The notes under the pieces were generated by a model, which saw only the letters and a list, made by a program, of their open reading frames with translations, ran no database searches and was not told where the DNA came from. This document shows positions 26,993-34,553 of a stretch of 64,000 nucleotides of DNA, piece after piece (position 1 is the first letter of the stretch; every line of letters starts with the position of its first letter). The stretch is taken from assembly GCF_002217355.1 (NCBI RefSeq), contig NZ_MUHA01000028.1, forward strand, positions 62,001 to 126,000, in the 5' to 3' direction. Position numbers and translations under genes: made by a program. The DNA comes from Flavobacterium oncorhynchi (lineage in GTDB: Bacteria > Bacteroidota > Bacteroidia > Flavobacteriales > Flavobacteriaceae).

Positions 26993-28252
26993 ATGAAGAT
27001 AGTCATCATAGGAGGTGGTTTTGCAGGAATCAATCTAGCAAAGGAACTTGTAAACCACCCTCAAATACAGGTTACTCTTGTAGATAAAAACAATTATAAC
27101 TTTTTTCCACCGCTTATATATCAAGTTGCTACAGCTTTTTTAGAACCTTCAAGCATTAGTTATCCTTTTAGAAAATTTTTTGCAGGAAAGAAAAACCTGC
27201 AGTTCCGTTTAGGCGAATTACTTTCAGTAGTGCCTGCTGAAAATAAAATTATCCTTAATAACGGTGAATTGACCTACGATCATTTGGTTTTTGCAACTGG
27301 AGCTGAAACAAGCTACTTTGGAATGGAGAATGTAATGAAAAACGCTATTCCGATGAAAACCTTAAATGATGCCATCGAAATGCGTAATACACTGCTTAAA
27401 AATCTTGAAAAAGCTGCAATTACAAAAGATATTCGCAAACGTCGTAAATTATTAACTATTGTTGTTGCAGGTGGCGGACCAACAGGAGTAGAAGTATCTG
27501 GGATGTTTGCTGAAATGCGAAAAAATATTCTGCTAAAAGAATATCCCGAACTAGAAACATCTGCCAGCAATGTTTATTTAGTCGATGGGGGAGACGCTCT
27601 CCTTTCGCCAATGAGTAAAGCTTCGCAAAAAGATACTTTAGAGGCGCTTACAAATTTAGGAGTTGTTGTAAAATTGCACACAAGAGTAACGGATTATGTT
27701 GATGATACTGTCTTTTTCGAAAACGGAGAAAAGATTCAAACCAAAAACTTAATTTGGGCAGCTGGAGTTTCTGCAAAGCTTTTTGACGGAATTCCACAAG
27801 AAAGCTACGGGCGAGGCAGACGTATGGCAACAAATGAATACAATAAAGTAAACGGTTTTGAAAATATTTATGCAATTGGTGATACCGCAATTTTAGCTGG
27901 AGATAAAAACTTTCCTGACGGGCACCCGCAAGTTGCTCAAGTTGCTATACAACAAGGATTAAACCTAGCTAAAAACTTTAAAGCAATAGCACAGAACAAA
28001 CCTTTAAAAGCATTTGCTTATATAGACAAAGGATCAATGGCGATTATTGGAAAAAATAAAGCAGTAGTAGATTTACCAAGTCCTAAATGGCATTTTAAAG
28101 GATTTTTTGCTTGGGTAATTTGGTTGTTTATTCACTTAATTTCCTTAATTACATATAGAAATAGATTGAATACTTTCTGGAATTGGATGGTTGCTTATTT
28201 TGCAAGGGATCAGTCACTTAGAATGATTATTAGACCTGATAAAAGATCTTAA
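26993..28252 (+). CDS. Type II NADH:quinone dehydrogenase (NDH-2 family)
   Basis: 419 aa flavoprotein. The first dinucleotide fold IIGGGFAGINLAKEL is at residues 4-18 (FAD) and the second VVAGGGPTGVEVSG at about 158-171 (NADH). FENIYAIGDTA is the conserved FAD-contact block. A C-terminal hydrophobic, amphipathic segment (about 365-400, FFAWVIWLFIHLISLI) anchors it to the cytoplasmic face of the inner membrane. It passes electrons from NADH to menaquinone without pumping ions. Convergent with the MFS gene across a shared hairpin. Confidence 0.92.
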   Translation: MKIVIIGGGFAGINLAKELVNHPQIQVTLVDKNNYNFFPPLIYQVATAFLEPSSISYPFRKFFAGKKNLQFRLGELLSVVPAENKIILNNGELTYDHLVFATGAETSYFGMENVMKNAIPMKTLNDAIEMRNTLLKNLEKAAITKDIRKRRKLLTIVVAGGGPTGVEVSGMFAEMRKNILLKEYPELETSASNVYLVDGGDALLSPMSKASQKDTLEALTNLGVVVKLHTRVTDYVDDTVFFENGEKIQTKNLIWAAGVSAKLFDGIPQESYGRGRRMATNEYNKVNGFENIYAIGDTAILAGDKNFPDGHPQVAQVAIQQGLNLAKNFKAIAQNKPLKAFAYIDKGSMAIIGKNKAVVDLPSPKWHFKGFFAWVIWLFIHLISLITYRNRLNTFWNWMVAYFARDQSLRMIIRPDKRS

Positions 28253-28310
28253 AAAGTAAATATAATTTCAATATTAAAAATTCCAAATTCCAGAACTGGA
28301 ACGAGCATAA

Positions 28311-28346
28311 AAAAAACAGAATCTTTTTAGATTCTGTTTTTTTTTA
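28311..28346. terminator. Bidirectional terminator
   Basis: AAAAAACAGAATCT and its complement with a 4-nt T loop, followed by T's, between convergent genes. Confidence 0.8.
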
Positions 28347-28391
28347 TAAGTAAACGAAATTTTTGGAATTTAAGTATTGGAATTTAAAAAG

Positions 28392-29621
28392 TTAGTGCCC
28401 AATCACCACATCATCATTTCCAGATAATTCTACTTTATGTTTAATAAAGCGCTTTCCAATATTTAGAACAATAAAAGCTGTTATTGTTGTTGTAGTCATA
28501 ATAGCAACCATTGGTGCAATAGAATCTTTTACAAAAACACCAATCGCAAATGATGCAAAAGCACCAATTCCTAATTGAATTGCGCCCATTAATGCAGAAG
28601 CACTTCCAGTATTTTTTGCAAACGGAGCTAAAGTTAAACCAGCTGTATTTGGATTTGAAATTCCTAAACAAGCCAAGAATAAAAACAACATTCCAATAGT
28701 TTCATATAATCCTAAAAGATTATTTAAAGATAAGATTAGAAAAACAATGCTCACTACAGATTGTGAAATCAAAGCGCCATATATCATTTGTTCGCTCGAA
28801 AAGCGTTTCAATAAAATAGAATTTAATTGACTAGAACCAATAAAACTTACAGACATAAATGCAAAAATCCAACCATAAGTTTTAGCATCGACATGGTAAA
28901 TATCCATAAAAATAATAGGAGAGGCTGCTACATACGAAAATAATCCAGAAAAAGCGATTGCTCCAGTAAAAGCATAAGTATAAAACTGTGGTTCTTTTAA
29001 TACTTTCAGAAAATTGGTAATAATAGGTTTTGGTTTTAAAGATATTGACGGATCTGGTTTATAGGTGTTTGGCAGGCCAATTTGCGAAGCAGTCAAAATA
29101 AAAATCCCCATAAACATTAAAATCAAAAATACGGTATGCCAGCCAAAATCCTCAGTAACATATCCACCAACTGTTGGTGCTAACATTGGCGAAAGCCCAA
29201 CGACAAGCATTAATAACGAAAAAACTTTAGGAATATCTTTAACCGGAAATAAATCTCTAACCATTGCAACTGATGCAACTGTGGCAGCACAACTTCCAAT
29301 AGCTTGAACAAAACGTAAGAATATAAACGAATCAATATTAGTCACATATATACAGCCTAATGAGGCTAAAATATAGACTAATAAACCAATAAATAATGGT
29401 TTTTTTCGTCCAAATCTATCCAATAATGGCCCGTAAAGCAATTGCCCAGCTGAAATTCCAACAAAATAACTAGACAAACTCATAGAAACTTTTGCAACAG
29501 TTGTGTTCAAATCTTTTGCAATATCAGAGAAGCCTGGTAAATACATATCGATTGAAAACGGACCGAGTGCAGTTAAAGAACCTAAAATAAGTATGAGTTT
29601 AATATATTTTTTTGTAGTCAT
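28392..29621 (-). CDS. Bcr/CflA-type MFS multidrug exporter
   Basis: 409 aa from the ATG at 29621, with twelve hydrophobic helices. The N-terminus GSLTALGPFSIDMYLPGF is the hallmark of the Bcr/CflA (DHA1) drug/H+ antiporters; LLDRFGRKKPLF is the conserved loop 2-3 motif, and PMLAPTVGGYV resembles the antiporter motif C. It probably exports small toxic molecules. The longer reading from 29693 is rejected because a TAnnTTTG promoter box lies between it and the ATG at 29621. Confidence 0.93.
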   Translation of the reverse strand: MTTKKYIKLILILGSLTALGPFSIDMYLPGFSDIAKDLNTTVAKVSMSLSSYFVGISAGQLLYGPLLDRFGRKKPLFIGLLVYILASLGCIYVTNIDSFIFLRFVQAIGSCAATVASVAMVRDLFPVKDIPKVFSLLMLVVGLSPMLAPTVGGYVTEDFGWHTVFLILMFMGIFILTASQIGLPNTYKPDPSISLKPKPIITNFLKVLKEPQFYTYAFTGAIAFSGLFSYVAASPIIFMDIYHVDAKTYGWIFAFMSVSFIGSSQLNSILLKRFSSEQMIYGALISQSVVSIVFLILSLNNLLGLYETIGMLFLFLACLGISNPNTAGLTLAPFAKNTGSASALMGAIQLGIGAFASFAIGVFVKDSIAPMVAIMTTTTITAFIVLNIGKRFIKHKVELSGNDDVVIGH

Positions 29622-29651
29622 TTTTTGAAATAAAAGGCGTTTAATTTTTTG

Positions 29652-29659
29652 CAAAGGTA
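29652..29659 (-). promoter_or_regulatory. Bacteroidota -7 promoter box for the MFS gene
   Basis: Minus-strand TACCTTTG matches TAnnTTTG, 30 nt upstream of the ATG at 29621. It decides the start of the transporter. Confidence 0.55.
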
Positions 29660-29738
29660 AAGATTTCATATCTTGTAATAGAATTAAACACATTTATATC
29701 TAAAACAAAACATTATTAATCCTAAAAATTAAGTAATT

Positions 29739-30161
29739 ATGAAGAAGTATATTTTGTTGTTATCGTTAGCTTTTACAGCTGTTTCATTTGCACAAACAAT
29801 TACATCAAAAAAAGAAGATGTGAGTATTGAACAGTACGAATTATTAAAAAAAGTAAATCAGTATTATCCTGATATCACATTAAACAAGACAATTACAAAT
29901 TTTTACGCTGACGGAAATATAATCGATTCTCAGCAAGAATTTGACGTAAGTTCGTCAAAATTTTCAAGCTATAAAATTGGTATTGAACCGGGAAATAAAA
30001 AATTATCATTTGAATATGTTTCTGACGAAACTGGAAAAGTTTACGGTGATGTTTCAATTTTTAAAGGAAATGCTTTAAGAACAACTTTTTCAGAAAAGAA
30101 TAACGAAATAAACGTTTCTTTAAATGGCAAGTCAGTTTATCTGAAGAAATTAAAACAATAA
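29739..30161 (+). CDS. Small exported protein of unknown function
   Basis: 140 aa with a clear signal peptide (LLLSLAFTAVSFAQ, cleavage at about 19). The mature part, about 120 residues, has alternating polar and hydrophobic strands without Cys or a lipobox, so it is probably periplasmic or secreted. I do not recognise a family. It is the last chromosomal gene before the attachment site of the mobile element, and is closed by a strong hairpin. Confidence 0.75.
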   Translation: MKKYILLLSLAFTAVSFAQTITSKKEDVSIEQYELLKKVNQYYPDITLNKTITNFYADGNIIDSQQEFDVSSSKFSSYKIGIEPGNKKLSFEYVSDETGKVYGDVSIFKGNALRTTFSEKNNEINVSLNGKSVYLKKLKQ

Positions 30162-30172
30162 ACAATATTAGT

Positions 30173-30200
30173 AAAAAGCATCACAATTGTGGTGCTTTTT
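30173..30200 (+). terminator. Rho-independent terminator
   Basis: AAAAAGCATCAC pairs with GTGGTGCTTTTT around an AATT loop, ending in T's. Confidence 0.8.
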
Positions 30201-30244
30201 AGATTATCAGCCGTTCTACGGTTGATTTATTAGTTATATGCAAT

Positions 30245-30272
30245 TTGAACTATAATTTATAGTATGTAGCTT
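30245..30272 (+). other. Left attachment site (dif-like; phage-type XerD arm)
   Basis: XerC arm TTGAACTATAA and 6-bp centre TTTATA are identical to the right site at 36384-36411 (identity extends two bases to the left). The XerD side reads GTATGTAGCTT instead of TTATGTAAAAT, so identity stops at the first XerD-arm base, with a further 6-bp match. This is the pattern left by integrative elements that use host XerCD: the host contributes one arm, the element the other. Confidence 0.75.
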
Positions 30273-30302
30273 TGAATTCGATTTTTTTTGTATATTTGTC
30301 AT
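30245..30302 (-). CDS. Detached 5' end of rep (native start codon in the circular form)
   Basis: On the minus strand, ATG at 30302-30300 opens a frame reading MTNIQKKSNSKLHT and then INYSSN through the left core. The last residues are identical to the same core inside the integrated rep. An in-frame TAA lies two codons upstream of this ATG. If the circle is closed by recombination at the core, the frame continues without break into rep at 36383, giving a 426-residue protein. In the integrated state this piece runs out into host DNA and is not a gene by itself. Confidence 0.7.
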
Positions 30303-30317
30303 ATGAATTTATCAATG

Positions 30318-30357
30318 AGAGCCGAGCTGTTCCACCAGCGTTTGAGGCTCTTTTTTT
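30318..30357. promoter_or_regulatory. Nested stem-loop with T-tract, upstream of native rep start
   Basis: Outer stem AGAGCC (30318-30323) / GGCTCT (30346-30351); inner stem GCTG / CAGC around TTCCAC; seven T's on the plus strand. No plus-strand gene ends here. In the circular form it lies just upstream of rep, so a replication-origin or packaging hairpin is as likely as a terminator. Confidence 0.55.
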
Positions 30358-30410
30358 ATTTTATAAAATGAACTAAATATTTTTTGTACATTAGTACTGT
30401 TTCATGGAAA

Positions 30411-30450
30411 GGGCTAACTGTACTATTTTTTTAGTCGTTAGCTCTTTTTT
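30411..30450. promoter_or_regulatory. Second stem-loop with T-tract in the element's non-coding region
   Basis: GGGCTAAC (30411-30418) pairs with GTTAGCTC (30437-30444) with one G-T pair, followed by T's on the plus strand. With the hairpin at 30318-30357 it makes up most of the only sizeable gene-free part of the element (30303-30455). Confidence 0.5.
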
Positions 30451-30455
30451 AATAC

Positions 30456-30707
30456 TTACCACCCTTGTTTTATTCTTCCTCGAATAACGAAATTAGGCCT
30501 AGAATCTATGAAATCGCCATTTTTATAATAGCATAGAACCGCCCTAGAACGTCTCACATACACTAAAATATAATCCCAAGGAATAGCTTCTTTAGTCAGC
30601 CATTGCGTGTAACTATATACTGAGTGTACATATTCGGTAAAAAGTCTCTTTTCTTGATTGTGATATACTGTAATTGAGTAATCATTCTTGTTTTTAAAAT
30701 CTTCCAT
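30456..30707 (-). CDS. Prophage small protein of unknown function
   Basis: 83 aa, soluble, rich in aromatic and basic residues (Tyr, Trp, Arg), with no membrane segment. It is the last gene of the element's main operon. Its ATG immediately follows the stop of a 34-aa hydrophobic ORF, suggesting translational coupling. I do not recognise a family. Being the most distal gene and next to the candidate origin hairpins, it could act in late functions, but the sequence shows nothing specific. Confidence 0.6.
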   Translation of the reverse strand: MEDFKNKNDYSITVYHNQEKRLFTEYVHSVYSYTQWLTKEAIPWDYILVYVRRSRAVLCYYKNGDFIDSRPNFVIRGRIKQGW

Positions 30708-30812
30708 CTACAAAATAGGGGTAAGAGATAAAAAAAAAATTACAGTTGTAGAAAAAAAAGATAGTACAGCATACACCGCACTATCTTTCATATAGTTGAA
30801 TGATTGTTCCAT
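30708..30812 (-). CDS. 34-aa single-span membrane peptide (holin-like candidate)
   Basis: Reads MEQSFNYMKDSAVYAVLS and then a Phe-rich hydrophobic stretch FFSTTVIFFLSLTPIL before TAG. The stop abuts the next gene's ATG at 30707. A charged N-terminus with one transmembrane span is compatible with a holin or a small virion membrane protein. A hairpin with a T-tract (30752-30789) lies inside the frame, so it may instead be terminator sequence that happens to be open. Real gene status is uncertain. Confidence 0.4.
   Translation of the reverse strand: MEQSFNYMKDSAVYAVLSFFSTTVIFFLSLTPIL
30752..30789 (-). terminator. Hairpin with T-tract on the minus strand
   Basis: Minus-strand AAAGATAGT and ACTATC(TTT) pair and are followed by eight T's. 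It would end the structural-gene transcript after the 170-aa gene, but overlaps the 34-aa ORF above. Confidence 0.55.
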
Positions 30813-30912
30813 ATACTTGAATTTATCGCCGAGAGAAGTATTCCACTACTTATTATCTCTCCTTGAAGTTTTGCCAAATATACATATAATTTTTATTTTA
30901 TCTGTTAAAATT

Positions 30913-31425
30913 TTATTCAGCAGGGTAATGTTCCAAAGCGTTACTGAACAATTCTCTTTCAGGGTCATAAAGCTTTACCCAATAGCGTGTATCTGCAGGG
31001 ATATCTGCTCTATTATAAAATCTCTGAATAGGAGTAAATGCAGGGATTAAAGTGTAAGTTCCATTTTCCGTAGTTGACCAATAAACCTGAACACCTGCAG
31101 GATAAGACCACTCACACCAACTAGTAAACATTTGACTTAAAACCAATCGTGCGTTTATATCGATTTGACAAAGAGGGTTCAAATAAGTATTTTGTTTTCT
31201 GTAATCTCCCTCTTTTATTAACGAAACATCATTAAACTGAGATTGAATAATTAATCTTTCAATATCAGTAAAATCAATACATTTATGCGGTTCTTTTATG
31301 AAGTTAATATCTTTTCGAAGATCACAAAAAATTAGATCTTCAGGAACTAAAATTGGAACGTCTAAGCTATCCGCTTTTATCGTTCCTAATTGTAAATTTC
31401 TATTTAAATAATATAAAGTGTACAT
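30913..31425 (-). CDS. Prophage protein, possible spike or virion component
   Basis: 170 aa, no membrane segment, beta-rich by eye. The C-terminal part has SYPAGVQVYWSTTENGTYTLIPAFTPIQRFYNRADIPADTRYWVKLYDP, which looks like a fibronectin-type or jelly-roll surface domain. This would suit a receptor-binding or vertex protein, an inference from composition and position only. It lies 16 bp after a 190-aa anchored protein in the same operon. I recognise no family. Confidence 0.6.
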   Translation of the reverse strand: MYTLYYLNRNLQLGTIKADSLDVPILVPEDLIFCDLRKDINFIKEPHKCIDFTDIERLIIQSQFNDVSLIKEGDYRKQNTYLNPLCQIDINARLVLSQMFTSWCEWSYPAGVQVYWSTTENGTYTLIPAFTPIQRFYNRADIPADTRYWVKLYDPERELFSNALEHYPAE

Positions 31426-31441
31426 AATTCAGTTTTTTGTT

Positions 31442-32014
31442 TTAAAGCCAGTTATAGCCTTTTGATTTGTAAAATCTAGCTAACTCATTGTATTGCTGTT
31501 TTGATAGATATCTCATAATATCGTTACGCAAATTCTTAGATTTAGTAGCCGTTCTATAATAAACATCTTCCAATATTGGAAAAGTTCCAAGATGCTTTTT
31601 TAAGTACTTAATTGCACTTTCTTCATCTTCCACCCATGCATTAATATTATATAAATCAACTGAGCCGCCTAATAAAACGTGATTATCATCGACATTTGTA
31701 CCGAAAGCTTCGGCAATTTTAAAAGCTGATGCGACTATTGTATCCATCGTTTTAGCTGCAATAGTTGGATATTTCTTTTTTATATCTACAACTTTTTGCT
31801 TGACAATAATAGGGTCTGCCTTTGCATTTTCGTTTGAGTTCCGTATTTTCTCAGCTTCTAGATTTGCATCTTTTACCGTTTCAATACCTCTTTTTAAATA
31901 CTTGTATGCGTATGGAAATACAAGAAAAAGAACTATTAAAAAAATCCCGTACTTCTTAAAGAACGGGATTATTTTCGTATTTAAGAAGCTAGGTTTGTTT
32001 CTAGCGTTTCTCAT
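31442..32014 (-). CDS. Prophage membrane-anchored protein
   Basis: 190 aa. A basic N-terminus, one transmembrane segment (about 22-42, YGIFLIVLFLVFPYAYKYL), then a helical, soluble domain with YLSKQQYNELARFYKSKGYNW at the end. The topology is that of a protein fixed in a membrane with a globular outer domain, fitting a component attached to an internal virion membrane. The start overlaps the stop of a 38-aa membrane ORF by 14 bp. No family recognised. Confidence 0.65.
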   Translation of the reverse strand: MRNARNKPSFLNTKIIPFFKKYGIFLIVLFLVFPYAYKYLKRGIETVKDANLEAEKIRNSNENAKADPIIVKQKVVDIKKKYPTIAAKTMDTIVASAFKIAEAFGTNVDDNHVLLGGSVDLYNINAWVEDEESAIKYLKKHLGTFPILEDVYYRTATKSKNLRNDIMRYLSKQQYNELARFYKSKGYNWL

Positions 32015-32117
32015 TGTTTTGCTTGATTTTAGTGTAAATAAAATAAGTCGCTAATAAACCGACTACGATTAAAATAGCCTTAGTGTTTTCCTGCCAAAAT
32101 AATTTTAATTTTTCCAT
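32001..32117 (-). CDS. 38-aa single-span membrane peptide
   Basis: MEKLKLFWQENTKAILIVVG then LLATYFIYTKIKQNNEKR. One transmembrane span with charged ends, inside-positive at the C-terminus. It overlaps the following gene by 14 bp and starts 17 bp after the lysozyme-like gene, so it is well embedded in the operon. It could be a small virion membrane protein; no family recognised. Confidence 0.6.
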   Translation of the reverse strand: MEKLKLFWQENTKAILIVVGLLATYFIYTKIKQNNEKR

Positions 32118-32133
32118 CTTAATTTTTTGTTTT

Positions 32134-32691
32134 TTAAAGTGTTATGGTCACGTATGAATAAAAAAAAAGCCCGATTGTGATTAAAGTAGGTATTAAGTAC
32201 TTTTTAACTATGCTTAATTTATCAATAGTAACCGTTAGTTTTTCGGTTGAGACATCGCCCAGCATTGTAATTGCTTTCATAATGTCGGAATCTTTTAACT
32301 CCGTGTGTGCGTTTCCAAGTTCAACTTTTAGAATTGCTCTAACTAGTTTTAGTAAAAAACTCGCATTAATTTCTGTAAGCTTTTGCGTAGGAGAGACCCC
32401 AAGTGTTCTAGCCACAGAATTAATATAAGCATTTGTATCGTTCTCACTTGGCGGTGCATACTCTGAAATTAAAGATTTAACGGTGTTTTTTCCTTTGTTA
32501 ATGTCATTAATTAAGTCTTTGAGCATTGCTCTAAGACCGTAATAAACATTTTCAAACTGCTCAAATTGTTTGTCGGGATTAGTACCGTGTGGTATTTTAC
32601 CCTGCCACGCAATATTAGTTCGAATTAAGTTACCCGGATTATTATTGCGTAACCCTCTTACATTGTGATTATTCAGATAACTCTTCGACAT
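32134..32691 (-). CDS. Lysozyme/transglycosylase-like virion protein with C-terminal membrane anchor
   Basis: 185 aa. The N-terminal pattern GLRNNNPGNLIRTNIAWQGK...FEQFENVYYGLRAMLKDL is a family signature found in phage structural proteins related to peptidoglycan-degrading enzymes (P5-type). A domain of about 110 residues is followed by a linker and a C-terminal transmembrane segment (about 166-182, YLIPTLITIGLFFYSYV). It probably cuts the host wall during entry while held in the virion membrane. It overlaps the preceding 57-aa gene by 23 bp. The match is by motif; activity is not shown. Confidence 0.7.
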   Translation of the reverse strand: MSKSYLNNHNVRGLRNNNPGNLIRTNIAWQGKIPHGTNPDKQFEQFENVYYGLRAMLKDLINDINKGKNTVKSLISEYAPPSENDTNAYINSVARTLGVSPTQKLTEINASFLLKLVRAILKVELGNAHTELKDSDIMKAITMLGDVSTEKLTVTIDKLSIVKKYLIPTLITIGLFFYSYVTITL

Positions 32692-32842
32692 TTTCCTTTG
32701 TTTTTGGAGTTTCTTTATTTTCTTCGCTCAACTTTGAAAATTCATCGTGAGCAAACTGTACAACTTTTACAGCTACAGCAATGAAAGCACCGTATTTTAC
32801 GACAACTTTCAAAATATTGGTAATGGTGCTAATGCTTTTCAT
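32669..32842 (-). CDS. 57-aa membrane protein
   Basis: MKSISTITNILKVVVKYGAF, then IAVAVKVVQFAHDEFSKLSEE and an acidic tail. One hydrophobic span (about 10-30). The ATG overlaps the end of the 61-aa gene and the stop overlaps the lysozyme-like gene, as expected of a compact phage operon. Too short for an automated length cut, but supported by the overlaps. No family recognised. Confidence 0.6.
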   Translation of the reverse strand: MKSISTITNILKVVVKYGAFIAVAVKVVQFAHDEFSKLSEENKETPKTKENVEELSE

Positions 32843-33014
32843 CTGCGTTTTTGATTTGTTTTTCTAATTCTTTGCGCTCTCTGCGCTCTTTTAAACGGTC
32901 GATAATTATCTCTGCTATTTCGTGAATTAATAGAGGTAATAATTTTGCTAAACCCCTAAGCATTACATTGAAGAATGTTGAGCCTGTTTTTTTACTGCAG
33001 TAATTTTTACCCAA
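32829..33014 (-). CDS. 61-aa amphipathic/membrane protein
   Basis: A hydrophobic stretch (about 15-38, FFNVMLRGLAKLLPLLIHEIAEIIID) followed by a strongly charged helix (RLKERRERKELEKQIKNADEKH). It could dip into a membrane and bind nucleic acid or protein through the charged helix. It overlaps the 72-aa gene upstream by 52 bp and the 57-aa gene downstream by 14 bp. The long upstream overlap leaves some doubt about the exact start; an internal ATG at about residue 18 is an alternative. Confidence 0.55.
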   Translation of the reverse strand: MGKNYCSKKTGSTFFNVMLRGLAKLLPLLIHEIAEIIIDRLKERRERKELEKQIKNADEKH

Positions 33015-33181
33015 AATTCTACACCGTCCTTTTGTGCAACTGACGGCTCAATTTTGTATAATTTACCGCCTAACTCAACATAACCATGAGAAAAACCGTT
33101 ACCTTTTTTGTCTTTACAGCCTATTAATTGATAAGGGTTACCAAATCTATCTGTACTAATTCTACCTTTACGTTGTGACAT
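32963..33181 (-). CDS. 72-aa soluble prophage protein
   Basis: A small basic protein with beta-type composition: GRISTDRFGNPYQLIGCKDKKGNGFSHGYVELGGKLYKIEPS. It resembles small ssDNA- or nucleic-acid-binding proteins in size and charge, but I recognise no family. It lies 5 bp after a 34-aa membrane peptide and overlaps the 61-aa gene. Unusual among its neighbours in lacking a hydrophobic segment. Confidence 0.6.
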   Translation of the reverse strand: MSQRKGRISTDRFGNPYQLIGCKDKKGNGFSHGYVELGGKLYKIEPSVAQKDGVEFWVKITAVKKQAQHSSM

Positions 33182-33186
33182 CTTTT

Positions 33187-33291
33187 TTAAAATATTTGTT
33201 TTACAATTGCGATTAAATCGCCTAATTTTTTTAGTAGAAGTATTACCGTATCTATCAGGAAAATCAAACCGTACACACGATAATACTTCAT
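33187..33291 (-). CDS. 34-aa single-span membrane peptide
   Basis: MKYYRVYGLIFLIDTVILLL followed by KKLGDLIAIVKQIF. Two short hydrophobic stretches, or one long span, with basic ends. It fits exactly between two genes (7 bp after the 170-aa membrane protein and 5 bp before the 72-aa one), which is the main reason to call it. It could be a virion membrane peptide. No family recognised. Confidence 0.55.
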   Translation of the reverse strand: MKYYRVYGLIFLIDTVILLLKKLGDLIAIVKQIF

Positions 33292-33298
33292 TTTAAAT

Positions 33299-33811
33299 TT
33301 ATCTTCGTCTTTGAAAACGTCTGCGAGGGTTTTTATCGTCGTTGTGCTTTTTAATCAAATAAATTGCACCGATGATAGAAAGCCCAATTAAAATGTGTTT
33401 CCAATGCTTTTTAAACCACGCTTTTATAGTTGAATCAGCAACCTCTGCGCCAACCGTTCCAAGACCTTCTTTAACGCCAGTTGAAGCACCTGCGTACATT
33501 CCTTCCGTTACACCTTTTGCAAACATAGAAGCCCCAGCGTTAACACCTGCGCCAATTGTTTGACCAGCAGTTTGATAAGCTTGTTGCTGTAAGGCTAGTG
33601 CATTAGCCTCTGCAACTTGTCTATCATACTCGTTTTGTGCGTTTTGAGCGTCTTTCTTCGCTTGGTGTGCATCCTGTAATTTTTGCGAAACATTTTGTAC
33701 AGCACCGCCAACTATCGGAATTGCTCCCATAATTGGAGTTGCAATTTTTACAAGATTTTTAAACGAAACATTTTTCTTAATGGCTTTGCCGATGTTTTTA
33801 AAAAATCCCAT
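33299..33811 (-). CDS. Prophage membrane protein with Arg-rich tail (pilot- or DNA-contact-like)
   Basis: 170 aa. Basic N-terminus, a Gly/Ala-rich hydrophobic patch (IATPIMGAIPIVGGAVQ), a coiled-coil stretch (AHQAKKDAQNAQNEYDRQVAEANALALQQQ), a Gly/Ala-rich middle, one transmembrane span (about 142-158, ILIGLSIIGAIYLIK) and a C-terminal NPRRRFQRRR. A membrane span with an Arg tail would suit a virion membrane protein that contacts the packaged DNA, and the coiled coil resembles phage pilot proteins. It follows the capsid candidate by 3 bp. Role inferred. Confidence 0.65.
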   Translation of the reverse strand: MGFFKNIGKAIKKNVSFKNLVKIATPIMGAIPIVGGAVQNVSQKLQDAHQAKKDAQNAQNEYDRQVAEANALALQQQAYQTAGQTIGAGVNAGASMFAKGVTEGMYAGASTGVKEGLGTVGAEVADSTIKAWFKKHWKHILIGLSIIGAIYLIKKHNDDKNPRRRFQRRR

Positions 33812-33814
33812 ATT

Positions 33815-34537
33815 TTACAAGTGGTTTCTAAGAGTTAAATTGATAACAGCACCTTGTGCTTTTCTGATATTCAAATTTCTTACCGCGTAAAGAGGCAATT
33901 GAATTTTATCAGAGTAAGCACTTTTTACAGTACCATCCGTTTTCACGTATGCAACTGGGTCAATAGATTTACTCATAGATTCCAGTTCGAACAACGAATA
34001 TTTAACTACCTGACCGTTTTCAAACGTGTAATTAATTTCTTCAATTGTAGCCGATTTGTCCAAAACAAGAACATCGTAACCCTCTACGTTAAAATCTTTG
34101 TTTGTGTCCTCAGCACTCATACTTTTGTGCTCAAAAGAATAAATTTCAGTAGATGTTTCAGGTTCTTCAATTCCATTGATAACATAAGTTTCTGCTGGAA
34201 TTAAACCTCTTAATTCTACTTTAATAACGTCCTTTTCAAATAAATGAATAGAACCGTTGTTACAAATCTCACATACCGCCACCAAATCCAAAGTTCGTGC
34301 GCCGTCACTGATAATTGCATCGCTACCATAAGTATTAGCTAAAATAAAATCTTTCAAAAACATTGAACCTTTTGTAATTTCAAAGTTTGAACCGTTTGCA
34401 CGTTCTACTTCCACTCGGATAGTTTCCGTAGTTAGTTCATCGAAAGCTTTACTAGAACCAATAATTAAAGTAGAAATACTTTTAGTCAACAAAATTGTAC
34501 CTGTCTCAGTTTTGTTTGTTCCTTTAAAAATTTCCAT
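33815..34537 (-). CDS. Candidate major capsid protein
   Basis: 240 aa (about 26 kDa), the largest non-Rep gene of the element. It is beta-rich, with no membrane segment and low Cys. It starts a new transcript after a terminator, with a hairpin in its leader (34554-34570), and heads the cassette of virion-type genes. FLiP and phiCjT23 capsid proteins are double-jelly-roll proteins; small size and position agree with such a protein, but the sequence alone does not show the fold to me. Alternatives are a minor capsid or scaffolding protein. Confidence 0.5.
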   Translation of the reverse strand: MEIFKGTNKTETGTILLTKSISTLIIGSSKAFDELTTETIRVEVERANGSNFEITKGSMFLKDFILANTYGSDAIISDGARTLDLVAVCEICNNGSIHLFEKDVIKVELRGLIPAETYVINGIEEPETSTEIYSFEHKSMSAEDTNKDFNVEGYDVLVLDKSATIEEINYTFENGQVVKYSLFELESMSKSIDPVAYVKTDGTVKSAYSDKIQLPLYAVRNLNIRKAQGAVINLTLRNHL

Positions 34538-34553
34538 TAATTATTTTTTTTAG

